A stretch of 64,000 nucleotides of DNA, taken from Paramecium pentaurelia (taxonomy: Eukaryota; Ciliophora; Oligohymenophorea; Peniculida; Parameciidae). The stretch is from positions 310,001 to 374,000 of the forward strand of contig CAJJDO010000054.1 of assembly GCA_905183005.1 (NCBI GenBank), read 5' to 3'. A program made the position numbers and the translations under genes. The notes beneath the pieces were generated by a model that ran no database searches, was not told where the DNA came from, and was given only the letters and a program-made list of their open reading frames with translations. Shown piece by piece: positions 1 to 13,060 of the stretch. How positions within the stretch are numbered: position 1 is the stretch's first letter; each line of letters starts with the position of its first letter.

Positions 1-2878
1 AGATTTCATCTAAATGATCTCCAAGCATTAAATTTTATTCATTAACTTCTAAATCATATCTAATTTATTTTTTAGTTTATTCATAATTATCAAAATCTAT
101 TTCAACAATAGTTTCTTATACATATTTACACGACTCCCCTTGACTAATTACTTTTTCCCAATATTTTTTATCTGAATAATATTTCCAATCTTTTTCAATT
201 TATTTCTCACCTTTAATAATTCTCCTAGCGATTATTCTAATTCCTTATATTTATATTTCATACAAATTTTCTCCAAATTCTTACTAAACTTTATTTAGAG
301 ATTATTCATCAAAATAGATTTTCCTAATTAATTTTCTGTCTTGTTTCTTTTAAGATACAATTAAGATTTCTTCTTCAATATAAAAAACTTCATCTTCATT
401 TTATATATATTTTTATGCAATTCCTAAATTAAAATTACATTCCCAACCATCCTATGCCAATTATTTAGATGATTATATATTATCTACAATTCTACTTGAT
501 ACTAATTTTTATCCTTCTTCTAATTTTCTATTTTTGTCATATTTTCTTCTAATGATTTTTCTTTCTATTTAACCTGTTTATGGATTTACTTCTAATATTT
601 CTTCTTCAACATATTTATTTGGTTCTCTATTACCAAGTATTCTTTCTAATTTTGATTCTTTTATTACCCATCCTTCCTAATCTAATTATTCAGTAGAATA
701 TTCATTTGCTACAATTCTACGACCAATAATTCTTTATCCTTAAGCATTAACCTCATTTAGTCCTTCTCCTAATTTAACATTTTAATCATTATAAGGTATT
801 CTAACTATTTTTCTAATCAATTAACCAGTTTTAGGATTTTCAATAAGAATTTCTTCTTCAATATATCTTTAAGGTTCTTATTCACTAATAACTTTTTTAA
901 GTTCTCCATTTTCTTATCTATTCCATCCTTCTTCATCTGTAACATTAACCAATTTTCTAGATACTAATATTTTACCATCACCCATATCTTATTTGAGATT
1001 ATTACCATATTCATAATCTTAATCAATAGGTCTTCTTATTAAAACTCTTTTAACTTAGTCAGTTTCTTCATCATATTCTAAATATTCTTCTTCTATCATA
1101 TCTAAAGGTTCTGAAGCTCTTAATTCTTCAATTAAATCCTACTCAGATTGAAAGAGTGAACTTGCATTAGTATTTTTATTATCATGTTAAGATACTCTAC
1201 TATTAAATGAATTATTTAATTTATTAGCTTTTTCTTGGCTATTATTTCTTTATTGTGCATTTCCTAATTCGACAATCATGGATTAAACTTAATCTAAATG
1301 AACAGAACTGCTTCTTCTTGAATGAGTGCGATCTCTCATATCAACTGGAACTTATTACAAATTACCAAGTTTATTAATGGACTTTTAAATATCTTAAATG
1401 AGTAATCTTAATAAATTAGCTTTTTTAACTGTAGAAATTTAAAGATTATTATTATTATCCCTTTATTCTTATAAAAAAGATTTGGCAATGGGACTTGGAG
1501 AATGTTACGTTAGGAATGTTTGTACATATTTTGCAGGTGTAATAGGAGCTCCTTTCTTTGGAGTTTAGAAATGATGAATTTTATCATGTTATTAAGGTGA
1601 ATAATAGAATCTCTACATTGGAGATGCAATTGAAGTTCTAGATTTACTCATAACGCGAGATGAGAATAATTGTTATGAACTTTTTATAGGAGACATTTAT
1701 TTTATAATAGATAATTTAGTTTCTGTTGATCTTAGATGAGCTTGAACATCAACTTCAATATGTTATTATCTTAACACTGATATTCCTTCATTAAATCTTC
1801 TTTTATCAACAATAAATGCAGGTAAATTGAAAGCATATTTAGTAGCAAAAATTGGTTAGATTGAACTTAAATGCTTTATTTCATGTTCTGGTAGTTGGAA
1901 TCTTATCTATTCATTAATTTGTTATAATTCATTGCTTTCATTGGTATAAAGATTTGCCTTATCAATTTTAATTAATCGGCATTCTTCAGTAAAACAATAG
2001 ATATAGTAGTTAGTCTATTATAAATGATGGATTCTTATATTAATTGCCAATCTTCTTACTATATATCTTCCATTATTGTTAATCAATAGAAACATACGAT
2101 TTTTATCTATTTATATATTGAATAATTACTAGATAATAGGATTGAATATCTATCATTTGGTATAATCTCATTCACTATTAAATAATTTGTATCTGTCTGT
2201 TCTGCTCTTGTTATTGTCCACATATTTTAACAAGTAAAGTATTCATTTGATAATTTAAATATCTCACTCAATACTTGAACTTAAGCCTGTTAATCAGTAA
2301 AAATAACATAATCTTTTGCAGCACAGATCTTTATAAACCTTCCTTCTATTCTTATTGGAATATCACTTCTTCCCAAAGGAGTATTCCCCCATATCCAAGC
2401 TTATCCTTTATAATCTAAACCACATCCAATGTTAGAAGATAACGATATGCTCTTGTAATCATTACCGATCTTTATTGGACTTTAGGAAATATAGCATTTC
2501 TCATTTCCCAACAAACCTAAAGATATTATGGATCATACCTAATTACAATTTATCCTCTCCGAATCCAAATAACTATCCTGAGTAGGTTAACAACAAAGTA
2601 ACTGATTCATTTGTTGCTATTTGTTTCACTTTACAATTCCAAGTAGGAATCTTATAAAATGATTTCCCAAGTTCTAAATAGTAAACACATCCATTCTCTA
2701 AACCAACTAACAAACAAAAATACCTGATAAAATTTGATACTAATTTTTGAGGAATCCCTTACACACTTGTCTAACATTTCCCATCTATTTTAAAGCATCA
2801 ACACCTTAAAATGTATTCTTAACTTAAATTTATTATAGATACCTCTTCCTCATCATAAAAATAAAGAATTTCATCCAT
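1..2878 (-). CDS. RCC1-like protein with C-terminal ~80-residue repeats (3' end outside window)
   Basis: The start is the ATG at 2878 (MDEILYFYDEEE). The reading frame runs to the window edge, so the C-terminus is missing. Short introns near the 5' end (GT..TAG, 20-25 nt) are needed to avoid TGA. The N-terminal third has RCC1-type beta-propeller signatures, for example LFGFGEDKLQLG, and GCGLDYKGQAWIWGN followed by a DYVIFTD stretch. The middle is Ser/Gln-rich and low in complexity. From about 1160 down to 1 the protein consists of repeated blocks of roughly 80 residues, each starting EEEILxxxPxTGQ and carrying an EEGW or QEGW core; at least four blocks are visible. RCC1 propellers act as exchange factors or as binding platforms; the partner here cannot be told. 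The repeat module is one I do not recognise. Confident as a gene, moderate on the RCC1 label. Confidence 0.8.
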
Positions 2879-2932
2879 TTTTATAAATTTTATTTAATAA
2901 ATATTATTATTATTTCTATAAATTAAGATTTA

Positions 2933-3264
2933 TCAATGATGACTTTACAAATTTAAAACATATGGCTCCTAAATTAAATCAAAGTCATAATATTCTTATC
3001 TATTAACTAATCCGCTAGATTTTATTACAACTGACTTTTTAAGTATCTCCTCATAAACCACCTAAACTTATTCAAACCCTATTTACCGAATTTCTTAGTT
3101 AATCTTTTATTCTCTACTCCATATCACCACAAAAAATGCCACAAAATATTTATCTAACCATATTACTTGTCTAAAAATGATTATGCATCGTTCTTATTTA
3201 TTCTAGGATTATTAGTTAGTCAATAAACATTTTTTATTTTGTAAATTTTCATATGGAAAAACAT
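2933..3264 (-). CDS. small hypothetical protein, one intron, possible membrane segment
   Basis: The reading starts at ATG 3264 (MFFHMKIYKIKN). Removing a 26-nt intron (GTTTAT...CCTAG) then gives a 101-residue protein ending QEPYVLNLQSHH before TGA at 2933-2935. Without this intron the frame meets TGA. Residues around 30-42 (YFVAFFVVIW) could be a single membrane segment; the rest is charged and Gln-rich. It lies 55 bp upstream of the RCC1-like gene, on the same strand. I recognise no family. The intron begins GTT rather than the usual GTA, which weakens the model. A chance open frame of this size is possible in such AT-rich DNA with only one stop codon. Confidence 0.4.
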
Positions 3265-3751
3265 TTAGAACTCAGAATCCTCTAAATGAGAATTTTTTAT
3301 TTATTTCCGATCCTTTATATTTTAATTTTTTCCGATTCATCTCTGTTCCTTAACCAATTCTCATGGTCGCTATTATAAAGCTGATATCTTCAAATAGCTA
3401 ATTTATTTTTTTTAATTGCTATTACTTGAAATACAACCAACCTAAATATTCCCACCTAACCCATAATCAAAAAATCATTCATAAGAAAACTGTAGAATAC
3501 AAAAGTGGCACAGCTAAATGAAACATATGAGAAATCTTGAATAAAGTATTTATTGTTTTTAATAGTTAATATTTTACTATTATTTATTCATACAAAAAAA
3601 GAGTTCTTTCAAATATAACTAGACAGAATTAAAAATTATATATTTAATGATGTTCTATTATCTTTAAACTATGAGTATTTTTGAATAAATTTGATAAAAA
3701 ATGTATCAAAGAAATTAGAAAATAATATGTAATTATTAATTATACTAATTA
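3265..3751. other. intergenic region between divergent genes
   Basis: 487 bp between the small minus-strand gene and the plus-strand kinase gene. It should hold both promoters. It is AT-rich with homopolymer runs; I see no gene, RNA or clear motif in it. Confidence 0.5.
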
Positions 3752-6700
3752 ATGCAATAACATAAAGTTATATTTGGTAATAAACAGATTCTGTATACTA
3801 CTACATAACCTTATTTTTAAGGCACTAAATATAAATTATTTTTAACTTCGGAGTGCAATTATGTAATCAAAGTATATGATGCTGGACAAGAGAAGGTATT
3901 TAATTATATTGTAATTTTATATAGTATTTGAATACAGAGTTATAAGCTGTTCATCTTTTTAAGGATAATGGGTGTAGCAATATTGTAAAATCATATGAAG
4001 GAGAATTATAACCAAATAAAAAAGTAATAGTTTTTGAAAAAGCTGAAGTCCTCCAAAATATTTTGAAGGATTCCTAATAAGGTTTAGTGGAACCTCAAGT
4101 CCTAAAAGTAAGCAGAAAAATAAGCGTAGATCTTATTAGATTTAAGCAAAGCATTACAGCACTCTCATTCATTAGGCATAACACATCGAGATATCAGACC
4201 AGAGAACATTTTAATTGGATTAGATAAGCAAGCAAAATTATGGAATTTTTAACGATGCTTTTTCTAAGTATTTTAAATTTTAATAAGCAATATGATCAAA
4301 TACCAAATGAATATTTGGGAAGAATCAAAGAAGAAATTGAGATGAACACTTTTGAACATGTAAGAGCTCCAGAATAAAAAGATTTCTCTCAAAGATTGCC
4401 AATCACTACCAAAGTAGATATCTATGCTTTAGGATAATTAATGTATTATATGATATTTAAAGTCCGATATGATTAAAATCCTAATTGGGAAGGAAAGTAT
4501 AAATTTAATATAAATTAAGTGCATAATGGGGCGTCTATAGTTCCAAATTATAAAACCTAATAAAATAATTACTTATCATAAATCCAAAGGACAGGATATC
4601 AGCAGAATAAATAGAAAAATACATAAATACAATCATTACTTAATATAAGTAAAATTGTAATTAAATATACCTTAGCGGAATATCATAATAGATTCATTTA
4701 AGAAGTTAATCAACAAATGAGATCTAGAATAGAGAGATAATTACTTCAAATAAAGAATTAGATAAATGTCATTCATTTGAATTTAAAGATTTATAATAAC
4801 CACAATAATCCTCATTATCAACAAGATTAGTAAAATTAGTTAGTAAAGTGGCTTAGAAGACAGATTTTTGGGTGGCTGCATGTTTAGAAGAAGTTGATGC
4901 AGCTCCTTGTTAAAAATATTTTAGATATCTTCATTGTAAAGCGTGGTAAAAGAAATAGAAAATTCCTAAATTTTATGAGAAAGTATCAAATAGATTATAA
5001 TTACACTCTGTAATAGTAACATTTAAGACTTTATAATTAATACATAACTATGTTAAAAAAGGTCCTTAAGAAGCCATAGCAGTATAAAATTCAATATATT
5101 CTCCAAATGTAATTTTAGAAAGAATTAAAAATTTCTAAGAATAATATTAAATGAAAAGTTCTAAAGATAAATTTAGATCACAGTTTTTTACAAATTTATT
5201 GTATATGTATTCAATTATATTATTGGAAAAAGTGAAATTTCATTCATTTTATCTAAAGTTTTTTGAAGGTAATTATGCTATGATTCCATTTTTCAATAGC
5301 ATGAATGGAATTTAAAAGTAAAAATTAAGTATAGCAATATTAAACAATATGATGAATTTATGGAAATAATTATTAAATTTCACATCTAATATATAATTTT
5401 AAGAATAGAATTTAATAAACTTATAATTGGGACTTGCAATAACAATGGCTGATGAATTATACAATATTCTTTGTACTTTTACTCACATATTTTATGCTTT
5501 GAAGTAAAGTACTAATTATATTAGTGGATAGCCCACTAATAATAATGAAGTTAAATAAGCCTTTCTTACATTATAAGATGATTATTAGAATAACTTCTAA
5601 TAGACAACAAATTTCTTTACTGTTTGCAAAAGAATACCATAGTTTTAATAATTAATACCAGATCCTTCCAAGAATGTAGTTGAAACATTAAAAAATGTTC
5701 CATTATTTTAATCTAAAAGAGGAGACTTTAATATTAATGATTTCTTAAGTTATTAAATGTCAATTGATGGAGTTAAATTACCTTAAAGTTATGGCGAAAT
5801 AATGATTAATTAAGTAATAGAATATGATGAAGAAGCAATTGAATTAGAACCTAAATATAAAAAATAAAATTCTAATACTATAAAAGCAGTAATCTCATGT
5901 TAAATTTTTTAATAAGAAAAAACAAATTAATTTAATTTTGAATTTGAAGCAATACCAAATATTAATAAAAGTATAAATTCTCAATAAAATACAATTTAAG
6001 AAGATCAAAAAAATTTATAATACTAATAAAATTCAATTGTTGAAAATTAAAGAGAATCTATAAGTTTTAAAAATTTAGAATTAAAGAAAAAACCATCGAA
6101 ACAATAACAATAAGGTGAATACAAGGGATTAGATTTCTCTGATGATGAAGATGATAATATTATGCATAATTAATCAAATGAAGATGATTAATCTGAACAA
6201 TTACCTTAAAAACATATTGAATTCTAACAAACTAAAATAAGAGCTCCTTTATCAAATTAAAATGTTTAATTAACAAAATAATTATTAAATGATGAAGGAT
6301 TTTTAAATTGGAGACCAAATTAAGATAATTAAATTAAATCAAATGGATAAAATTAAAGAATATAATCAGCCAATTCTTAATCAAATAATATTTTTGAGTA
6401 ATTTGATCTAAATTAAAATTAGAAATAGATACTCTTTGATAATCCTATACTATCATAATCTAACACATTCTAAGTTGTTGATTATTTTAATAAACAAGGC
6501 AAAAGTATATATTTATATTCTAAATTCTTAGATGTTTCTGAGTGGATGATTAATCATGATTAATTAAAATTAGAAACACTTATAGGAACAGGAAGTAGTT
6601 GTACTGTTTATAAAGGTTATTGGAGAGGAGGAGAAGTTGCTATTAAAAAAATGAAAATTCAATAATTAAATGAAAACCACTTAAAAGAATTTAGGAGAGA

Positions 6701-7449
6701 AATCTCAGCTTTAGTGACTATAAAAAGACATCAAAATTTAGTATAGCTTTTGGGAATATCATAAAAAGAAGATGAATTATATATTGTAACAGAATTCTGT
6801 GCTGGAGGAACACTTTTTGATTTATTACATAGAAAAAAACATTTAGAAATTAGTTGGCAATTAAGGGTTAAGATGGCAATACAAATAGCAGAAGGTATGT
6901 TACATTTACATAAATTGAATCCTCCATTAATACATAGAGATCTTAAGAGTTTAAAGTAATTTTATCTAACTATTTAATAGTTTATTACTTGAATAAACTT
7001 ATGATTAAAATAGAATAAATATAAAAATTGCAGATTTTGGATTAGCTCGAGTGCAAGCAGATAATGGAGAATAAATGACAGGTGTCTTAGGAACTTTTGT
7101 ATATTATTTATTTTACATTAGCATTGGATGGCTCCAGAAGTGTTTTAAAATGTTCCTTATACGATAAAAGCTGATGTTTATTCATATGCAGTAAAATAAA
7201 CAGTTCTATGAAATTTAGATAGTTATATGGGAAATATGTTGTAGAGAAACTCCATATAAACAATTATCCACTAATCCACCTGCAATAATGAAATTAGTAG
7301 CAGTAGATAATGGAAGGCCAGATATGAATTTAATTTAGGCTGGATGTCCAATATTTTTGAAAGAGTTAATGATTAAATGTTGGGATAAAGATCCTACAAA
7401 AAGACCATCTTTTTAAGAAGTATCGTAGTACCTTAAGGGATTTTAATGA
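3752..7449 (+). CDS. two-kinase protein: NAK-like kinase domain, ENTH/ANTH-like region, C-terminal TKL-type kinase
   Basis: The reading starts at ATG 3752 (MQQHKVIFGNKQ) and ends at TGA 7447-7449. Several 22-29 nt introns are needed. N-terminal part: a kinase domain of Numb-associated-kinase type, with a VIK lysine, HRDIRPENIL (Arg where active kinases have Lys), no clear DFG (WNF seen), RAPEQ, DIYALGQLMYYM, and a subdomain XI of INPKDRISAEQI. Then comes an alpha-helical stretch (about 4840-5100) resembling ENTH/ANTH adaptor domains: DFWVAACLEEVD, ..VIVTFKTLQLIHNYVKKG. An Asp- and Gln-rich linker follows. The C-terminal kinase (about 6560-7440) is complete: GTGSSCTVYKG, AIKKMK, HRDLKSLN (the N is completed across an intron), IADFGLA, HWMAPE, KRPSFQEV. 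This fits an endocytosis-linked kinase (AAK1/GAK family) fused to a RAF/MLK-like kinase. I found no TGA separating the halves once introns are removed, but the exon joins near 4250-4700 are uncertain, so two adjacent genes remain possible. Confidence 0.65.
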
Positions 7450-7683
7450 TTTGTCAATTTATTGTATGTAAGTGATTTAACTTTTTAATTCTGCTATTGT
7501 GAGAATAAATCAAATAATGCTGACGTTATATAAATATCTAGTCAAAATTTTAATTAATTGATTAATTTACATATGATTGCTTATAATATATTTAAAATAG
7601 AATTTAGGAGCTAATTTAATAATTAAATACTTATTAAAAATATTTTTATATGAATATGGAAATAATATTAAAATTAATTGTAT

Positions 7684-9232
7684 ATGCAAATTATAAAGGT
7701 CTTCAATAAATCTTATGATGCACCATTTGGAATACTTAATTCCAAATTCATAACTAAAAACGGAAGGAAAATTACACTAATCCTATCTGGTTCAAAACTA
7801 TATCGAATTGCAAACTTTTCTTATTAAGTAAGTCTGAAAAGGGTTTAAAAATGGCTTCTCTAAGTAGTTATCTGCGCTTCTAAATTAAGTCAAACAAATT
7901 GCAAAACTATCTTATGTTTGAAACAGACATTTTACATTAAATATGAAAAAATATTATTTATGAATTATAAAAAATATTTTATATTAATTAATAAATTTAA
8001 TACATTGTACATAAACCTATAGAGTAATAGTTTATGGATTTATCAGGGGTGTGGGAAATATTTCTAAAATAGAAATTACCACTTATATGATTACTAAAAA
8101 TATTATGAAATTGAAAAATTAATTGGAAGTGGTAGTTTTGCTAGTGTTTACATTGGAAAATCAAAGGCTGATGGTACCAAAGTAGCAATTAAGACATTCC
8201 TTAAAAAAAATGCTCATTTTATCAAGATCCAACTTAATGGAGAGTAATAAATAAATTAATCATAGGTATAAAATGATAATGAAGTTAAAGTCATGAAATA
8301 TATGAATCATTAAAATATATTGAAATTTTATGATGTCTTTGAAAATAAGGCTCAAATTTATTTAATCACTTAATTATGCAGAGGTGGCAACCTTGAATAA
8401 GGAATTAAAAAACTAGAAGAACCATTACCATTTTAAACTGTGAAAGTGAATTTTCGACAAATTGTAAAAGGAATCAAATATATTGATGATATAGGTACTA
8501 AAATAAAGGAAAGAGAGGTTTGATGCATAGAGACATAAAACCAGGGAATATCCTTTTTAGAAAGTCTGTCTCCCTTAAGTAGTTCGGTTTATCAGTTTAA
8601 GATGGCCCATTAATTAGTGATTTTGGAGTATCCTCTACAATATAGAAATAACTTAATGTTTATTAATTTTGTGGGTCCTATGGATATATGGCACCAGAAA
8701 TATTTATTTGTGAGGAGGACAAATCAAAATCATATAATGAGAAATGTGATGTTTTTAGTTTAGGTTACTTACTTTATGAATTGTATAAGAAATTAATTTA
8801 ATTAGAACTACTACTAAACCTCTCTTTTCAGGCAATAATGTAAAGTAATTAAATAAAGAATGCAATATAAATATCAATAAATTATTGGAAGATTGTTTCG
8901 GAAATTGATAATGTAAATGATTATGATAAGACTTTATAGTAGTAAATCTGTTAATGAAAATGTTGAATCCCAATCCAGATTAAAGAATTTCGTGTTCGGA
9001 AGTGTTAAATCATCCAGTTATCTAAGTAGAATATGATGAATAAGGATGTCCATTATTCAAGGATTATAAGTAACCTGTTGCTTTATCAATACAAAAACCA
9101 AGATTATCAATAAAATCAAAAAGCAATGCTATTTTAACATAAACTTCTAGAAAGAATGAAACTCAATCATTTAAAAGATTATCCTAATTACTACCACCCA
9201 TAAAAAGATTAAGCACGGAAGTGCATAATTGA
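7684..9232 (+). CDS. protein Ser/Thr kinase (ULK/CAMK-like, Paramecium type)
   Basis: The start is ATG 7684 (MQIIKVFNKSYDAPFG); the stop is TGA 9230-9232. Residues 1-110 have no recognised motif but could be a PH-like fold, with short strands and basic residues. The kinase domain follows: LIGSGSFASVYIGK (P-loop), VAIKTF (catalytic Lys), LCRGGNLEQ, HRDIKPGNIL (split by a 23-nt intron), ISDFGVSS, a GSYGYMAPE activation loop, and DVFSLGYLLYEL. The C-lobe ends LNPNPDQRISCSEVL. A tail of about 60 residues is Ser/Gln/Lys-rich and probably regulatory. All catalytic residues are present, so an active kinase is expected; the substrate is unknown. Paramecium has very many such kinases. Exon joins near 8780-8960 are uncertain. 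It is 235 bp downstream of the two-kinase gene on the same strand. Confidence 0.8.
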
Positions 9233-9436
9233 TGATGGAATATTTTATTTGTACTTCATTATCAATATAACTTTTAATTAATTTATAGCATAACCATTCT
9301 TTAAAATGAATTTCCTATTCTTAACTAAAAAGATTACTCTATTTTAAGATTTCATTCTTATAAATTTTAGGAGCAATATGATCATGTGTCATCATTTTTA
9401 ATTTAAATATTTTAATATTTATATAAGTATTATATT

Positions 9437-10214
9437 TCATTTATATTATTATAGCTTCTAAATCCTTTAAGATTTTATCTCATTAAGAAAGGCATCCATT
9501 TACTATTATTGATTTGGACCTGTTTTTGTGTATGATACAGGTTGTTATTAGTATTATGGTTATTCATATAATTATTATTATTAAACTCCATAATTCTGAT
9601 ACTGTGGATTATGAATAGGAACTCCAACCTAGTTACTAAAAGGTAAACCCATTTATTAAGTGTTATTTACTAAGGGTTATCCTTAAGCAACTTGAAAAGG
9701 AGAAAATGGAACTTATTGAGTTGGAATCTGGACAGGATTTCTTTGTTGTGTATTATACTATTATTTATTTAAACCTCTAAAGGGATCCTATTAAGCAACA
9801 GGACTTAATCTGTAGTCAAATTAATCTTACGGTCTCTTAAAAGGATCTTAAATTTCCCCTCTTGATGGTGGCCTTTAAGGTATTTAATGCATTTGTGGAT
9901 GTTAAATTGTTTATTAGGGAAATATCTGGTATTGATCTTAATAATCCAATTTATTTGCTGAACTTGAACGAACAACAGGTGGTTTTTAGTATTATGGTTA
10001 TTGTTTGAATAAAAATTCTTGCTTAGGTATCTGTTATCTCTATAATTCAGGAGGGAAATTGTTATTTGCAAATTGTTCAAATTAATCATAATATCTAGAT
10101 TGTTATTTTTGAATACCTTTGTTCATAAGATTTCATTACTGCCATAAAATCCTCTTTTCTGTCATATTTTTTAAGTTCATCTACAAAGTCATCTACTCTT
10201 AACGGTTGAGACAT
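9437..10214 (-). CDS. Q/P-rich hypothetical protein
   Basis: Start at ATG 10214 (MSQPLRVDDFVDELKKYDRK), one 22-nt intron (GTATTC...TCTAG), stop TGA at 9437-9439; 251 residues. The first 45 residues are charged and probably helical. The rest is a disordered region rich in Gln and Pro (QQPQYQKPP, QHPQMHQIPQRPP), and it ends with a short helix, MDAFLNEIKSQRIQKLQQYK. Most Gln codons are TAA/TAG, which is why standard translation shows only fragments. It shares a 176-bp divergent promoter region with the OSBP gene. No family is recognised; such composition is common in scaffold and RNA-granule proteins, but I make no function claim. Confidence 0.7.
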
Positions 10215-10390
10215 ATAAAATATTAATTATATTATTATAATAAAATTTAAATTATAAATCACATTTGTTTGTTTTTAGACTAATTGTTTTTTTATAATTA
10301 GGTATCACTGATTATGTAAATGTTTAAATTTAAATGAATTGAAATACATCTATAATTAAAGTGCAAATTCTTATAAATTTATTATAAATT

Positions 10391-12411
10391 ATGGAAGGTT
10401 ATTTAAAGAAATGGGTGAATTTCATGTATTAATGGTAAAATCGTTATTTTATTTTGCATGAAGATTCTTTAATTTATTGTCAAACTAAAGGAACACCAAA
10501 GAAAGGTTAAGAGTACTCTGATTATTTAGGTTAAGTACATTTAAGTATCTGTTCAATAAGATCTGTTCCTAAAGATCCTCAAAGAATTGTCATAAATTAT
10601 GGAATGAGTGAAATGAATTTAAGGGCTTCATCAGTTTAAGAGAAATAGAAATGGTTAGATGCTCTTCTGTATGCTCAATAAAAAGTAAAACAAAATCGTT
10701 ATCTAGTATTCATCTAAATCCTAAAATAATATGCTTTTATAGAGAAAGAAAAACCCTTTCTATTTTATTGAAGGAGCTCCAGAATTAGATCTAAAACGCA
10801 TTCACACTACTCTTACATAATTTTGGATTATGCAAGCATAATTAGAAGAGTAGATTTCTCTTAATAACACTTCGAAAATTAGTCAATTGATATAAGAATT
10901 AAAAGTAAATGACTTAGCAAATTTAGCACACAACCACAGCCTGTGCATAAGAATTAGATGAGGAGTATAATAAATTGATTGAAATCAGTAAAAAGCTTTA
11001 AGAGAAACTAAGAGAAACTAATGAACAAAATTCTCCTGATCATGATGATTTTGATGAAGAAGAATTTGTACCTACTGAATAATTTATGAGTTTCAAAATG
11101 GATGAAGATGAATTTTACTCAATCAATAATGAACTCTATGATGACAGATAATTAGTTAAGAGATTATCTTCTAAGAAAATGTCTATTGTAGGAGTTTCTC
11201 CATTGTTTTAGATACTTGAGTAACTTAGAATTCCTTAGCCAATTAAATATAAAAATCTTATCAAAAACGAAGCATTTAAGGACATGATAATAGGAATTGA
11301 AGAAACAAGAGAATACTTACCTGCTTTTAAGGATTCAAATGAAAGCATTAAATTTGTCTCTTTATTAAAAGATATGATAGGAAAAGATCTAACCAAAATT
11401 GCATTTCCAGTTACATTTAATGAACCTTTATCGATGCTTTAGAATTTGTGTGAAAATTTAGAGTATTCCGAAATCTTAGATTAGGCTGATTCATTTTCCA
11501 ATAGCTGTGAAAGATTAGCATATGTAATGATTTTTGCTGCATCTGGATTATCAGCTACAATAAATAGAGTCAAAAAACCATTTAATCCTATTTTGGGCGA
11601 AACATTTGAATTCACATGTTCTAAGTTCAAATATATCTCAGAATAAGTCTTACATCATCCTCCAATATCAATTGGTTATGCAGAAAATGAACATTTTGAA
11701 TTCCTATCTGATAATAATGTGACTACATCTTTTTGGGGAAAATCAATTACTGTGACACCTTTAGGTTGGGTTAATATTAAATTGAAGAAAAATTTAGATC
11801 AAATAACATATCAAAAATGCAAGTCTTCATTTAAAAACTTGATTATGGGACCATAATATTTAGACCATTATGGAGAAATTAAATTCAAGAATGAGACAAC
11901 TGGAGATACGGGAACTTTAAAATTAATAGAGGGATCTTCTGAGGCATCATATCAATTAAAAGGATTCGTTAAAGACAAATAAGGAACGTAGTATTGTATC
12001 ATTTAAGGTAAATGGAATTCAGAAATAAGTATTACAGTTGCTGGAATGTCTAAAATTGTCTGGGTTCGTAATGCTTTACCTTAAACATCTGATTAGTAGT
12101 ATTATTTCACGCGATTTGCATTACAATTAAATCATTTAAATAGATAATTATTAAAAACTTTGCCACCCACAGATACTAGACTTAGACCTGATTAGAGAGC
12201 CTTAGAAAACAGTAATGTTGATTTTGCAGCAATTGAAAAAACAAGATTAGAATAAAAATAACGAATAGCCAGAAAAGAACTATAGGAATAAAAAAAAGAC
12301 CATATTCCTCGATGGTTTCTATAAAGGAATGGAAAATATTCATTTGGGTAAGAATATTGGAAATAAAAAGAAACACCAGAATTCTAAACAGAAGCATTTG
12401 ATATTTTTTGA
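10391..12411 (+). CDS. oxysterol-binding protein-related protein (PH + ORD)
   Basis: Start ATG 10391 (MEGYLKKWVNFMYQWQNRYF), a typical PH-domain opening; stop TGA 12409-12411. Removing two introns (37 and 22 nt) gives 653 residues. The PH domain covers about residues 1-95, followed by a coiled-coil/acidic linker. The ligand-binding ORD runs from about residue 250 to 630 and holds the family signature EQVLHHPPIS (usual form EQVSHHPP), preceded by KKPFNPILGETFEF. It ends with FGQEYWKQKETPEF. These proteins move sterols and phosphoinositides between membranes at contact sites; the PH domain targets phosphoinositide-bearing membranes. I see no FFAT motif for ER binding, though one could be degenerate. 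Very confident in the family. Confidence 0.95.
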
Positions 12412-12445
12412 ATTAAATATTATAATTCAATTTTAAAAGAAAATT

Positions 12446-13060
12446 ATGAGATATCAAGCAGTAAACTCAGTTAACAACAGTAGTTAAGAAAAAAGTAATT
12501 TGAAGCCTATTTAATTAAGCAAGAAAATAAATTAAAGACTTTAAAAGAGATGAGAGTATAAACTTCAAACCAAAGACCCCAAATAACTATAATTGCATGT
12601 TTAAAAAGAGTTCGACAACTTTATGAAAGTAATATTTTTATAATCACTAGACCCTAAATCCAATAAATGAGAGGACTATTTAGACTGAAGCATAAAATCG
12701 ATAATTAATTGACAAGTTTTAACTTTTATTTCAATATTATGTAGACATCATTTATGCATTATTCGATATGATAAATAGCAATTTAAATAATAAATATATT
12801 TCAAGTAATTAAACTAATTAGAATGTGTAATCTTCTCTCTCTATTAGATCAATCATTTCCAAAAGGGACTCAAATAACAAACTAAATTTTATAGAGAGAT
12901 ATTAAATTTATTAGAAAATGATTTTTAGTTATAACTAAATAGAATTAATAAGAATCATTAGAAGATGAATTTCTCTTGTTGAAAAACTTAGAAAATACTT
13001 CATTTAGTGTTTGAGGATCGTTATCCATGTTATTGGATAGTCTTAAAAATGTTAAAGTGA
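12446..13060 (+). CDS. hypothetical protein, multi-intron, Gln/Asn-rich
   Basis: ATG 12446 (MRYQA) followed by four putative introns of 23, 29, 23 and 30 nt gives an open frame of 169 residues ending LFEDRYPCYWIVLKMLK and TGA at 13058-13060. The intron lengths together restore a divisible-by-three coding length, which supports the model. The sequence is basic and helical at first (LKTLKEMRVQ...), then Asn/Gln-rich (INSNLNNKYISSNQTNQN). It lies 35 bp after the OSBP stop on the same strand. No family is recognised. Three of the four introns start GTT or GTG rather than GTA, so the exon structure, and perhaps the gene itself, is uncertain. Confidence 0.4.
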
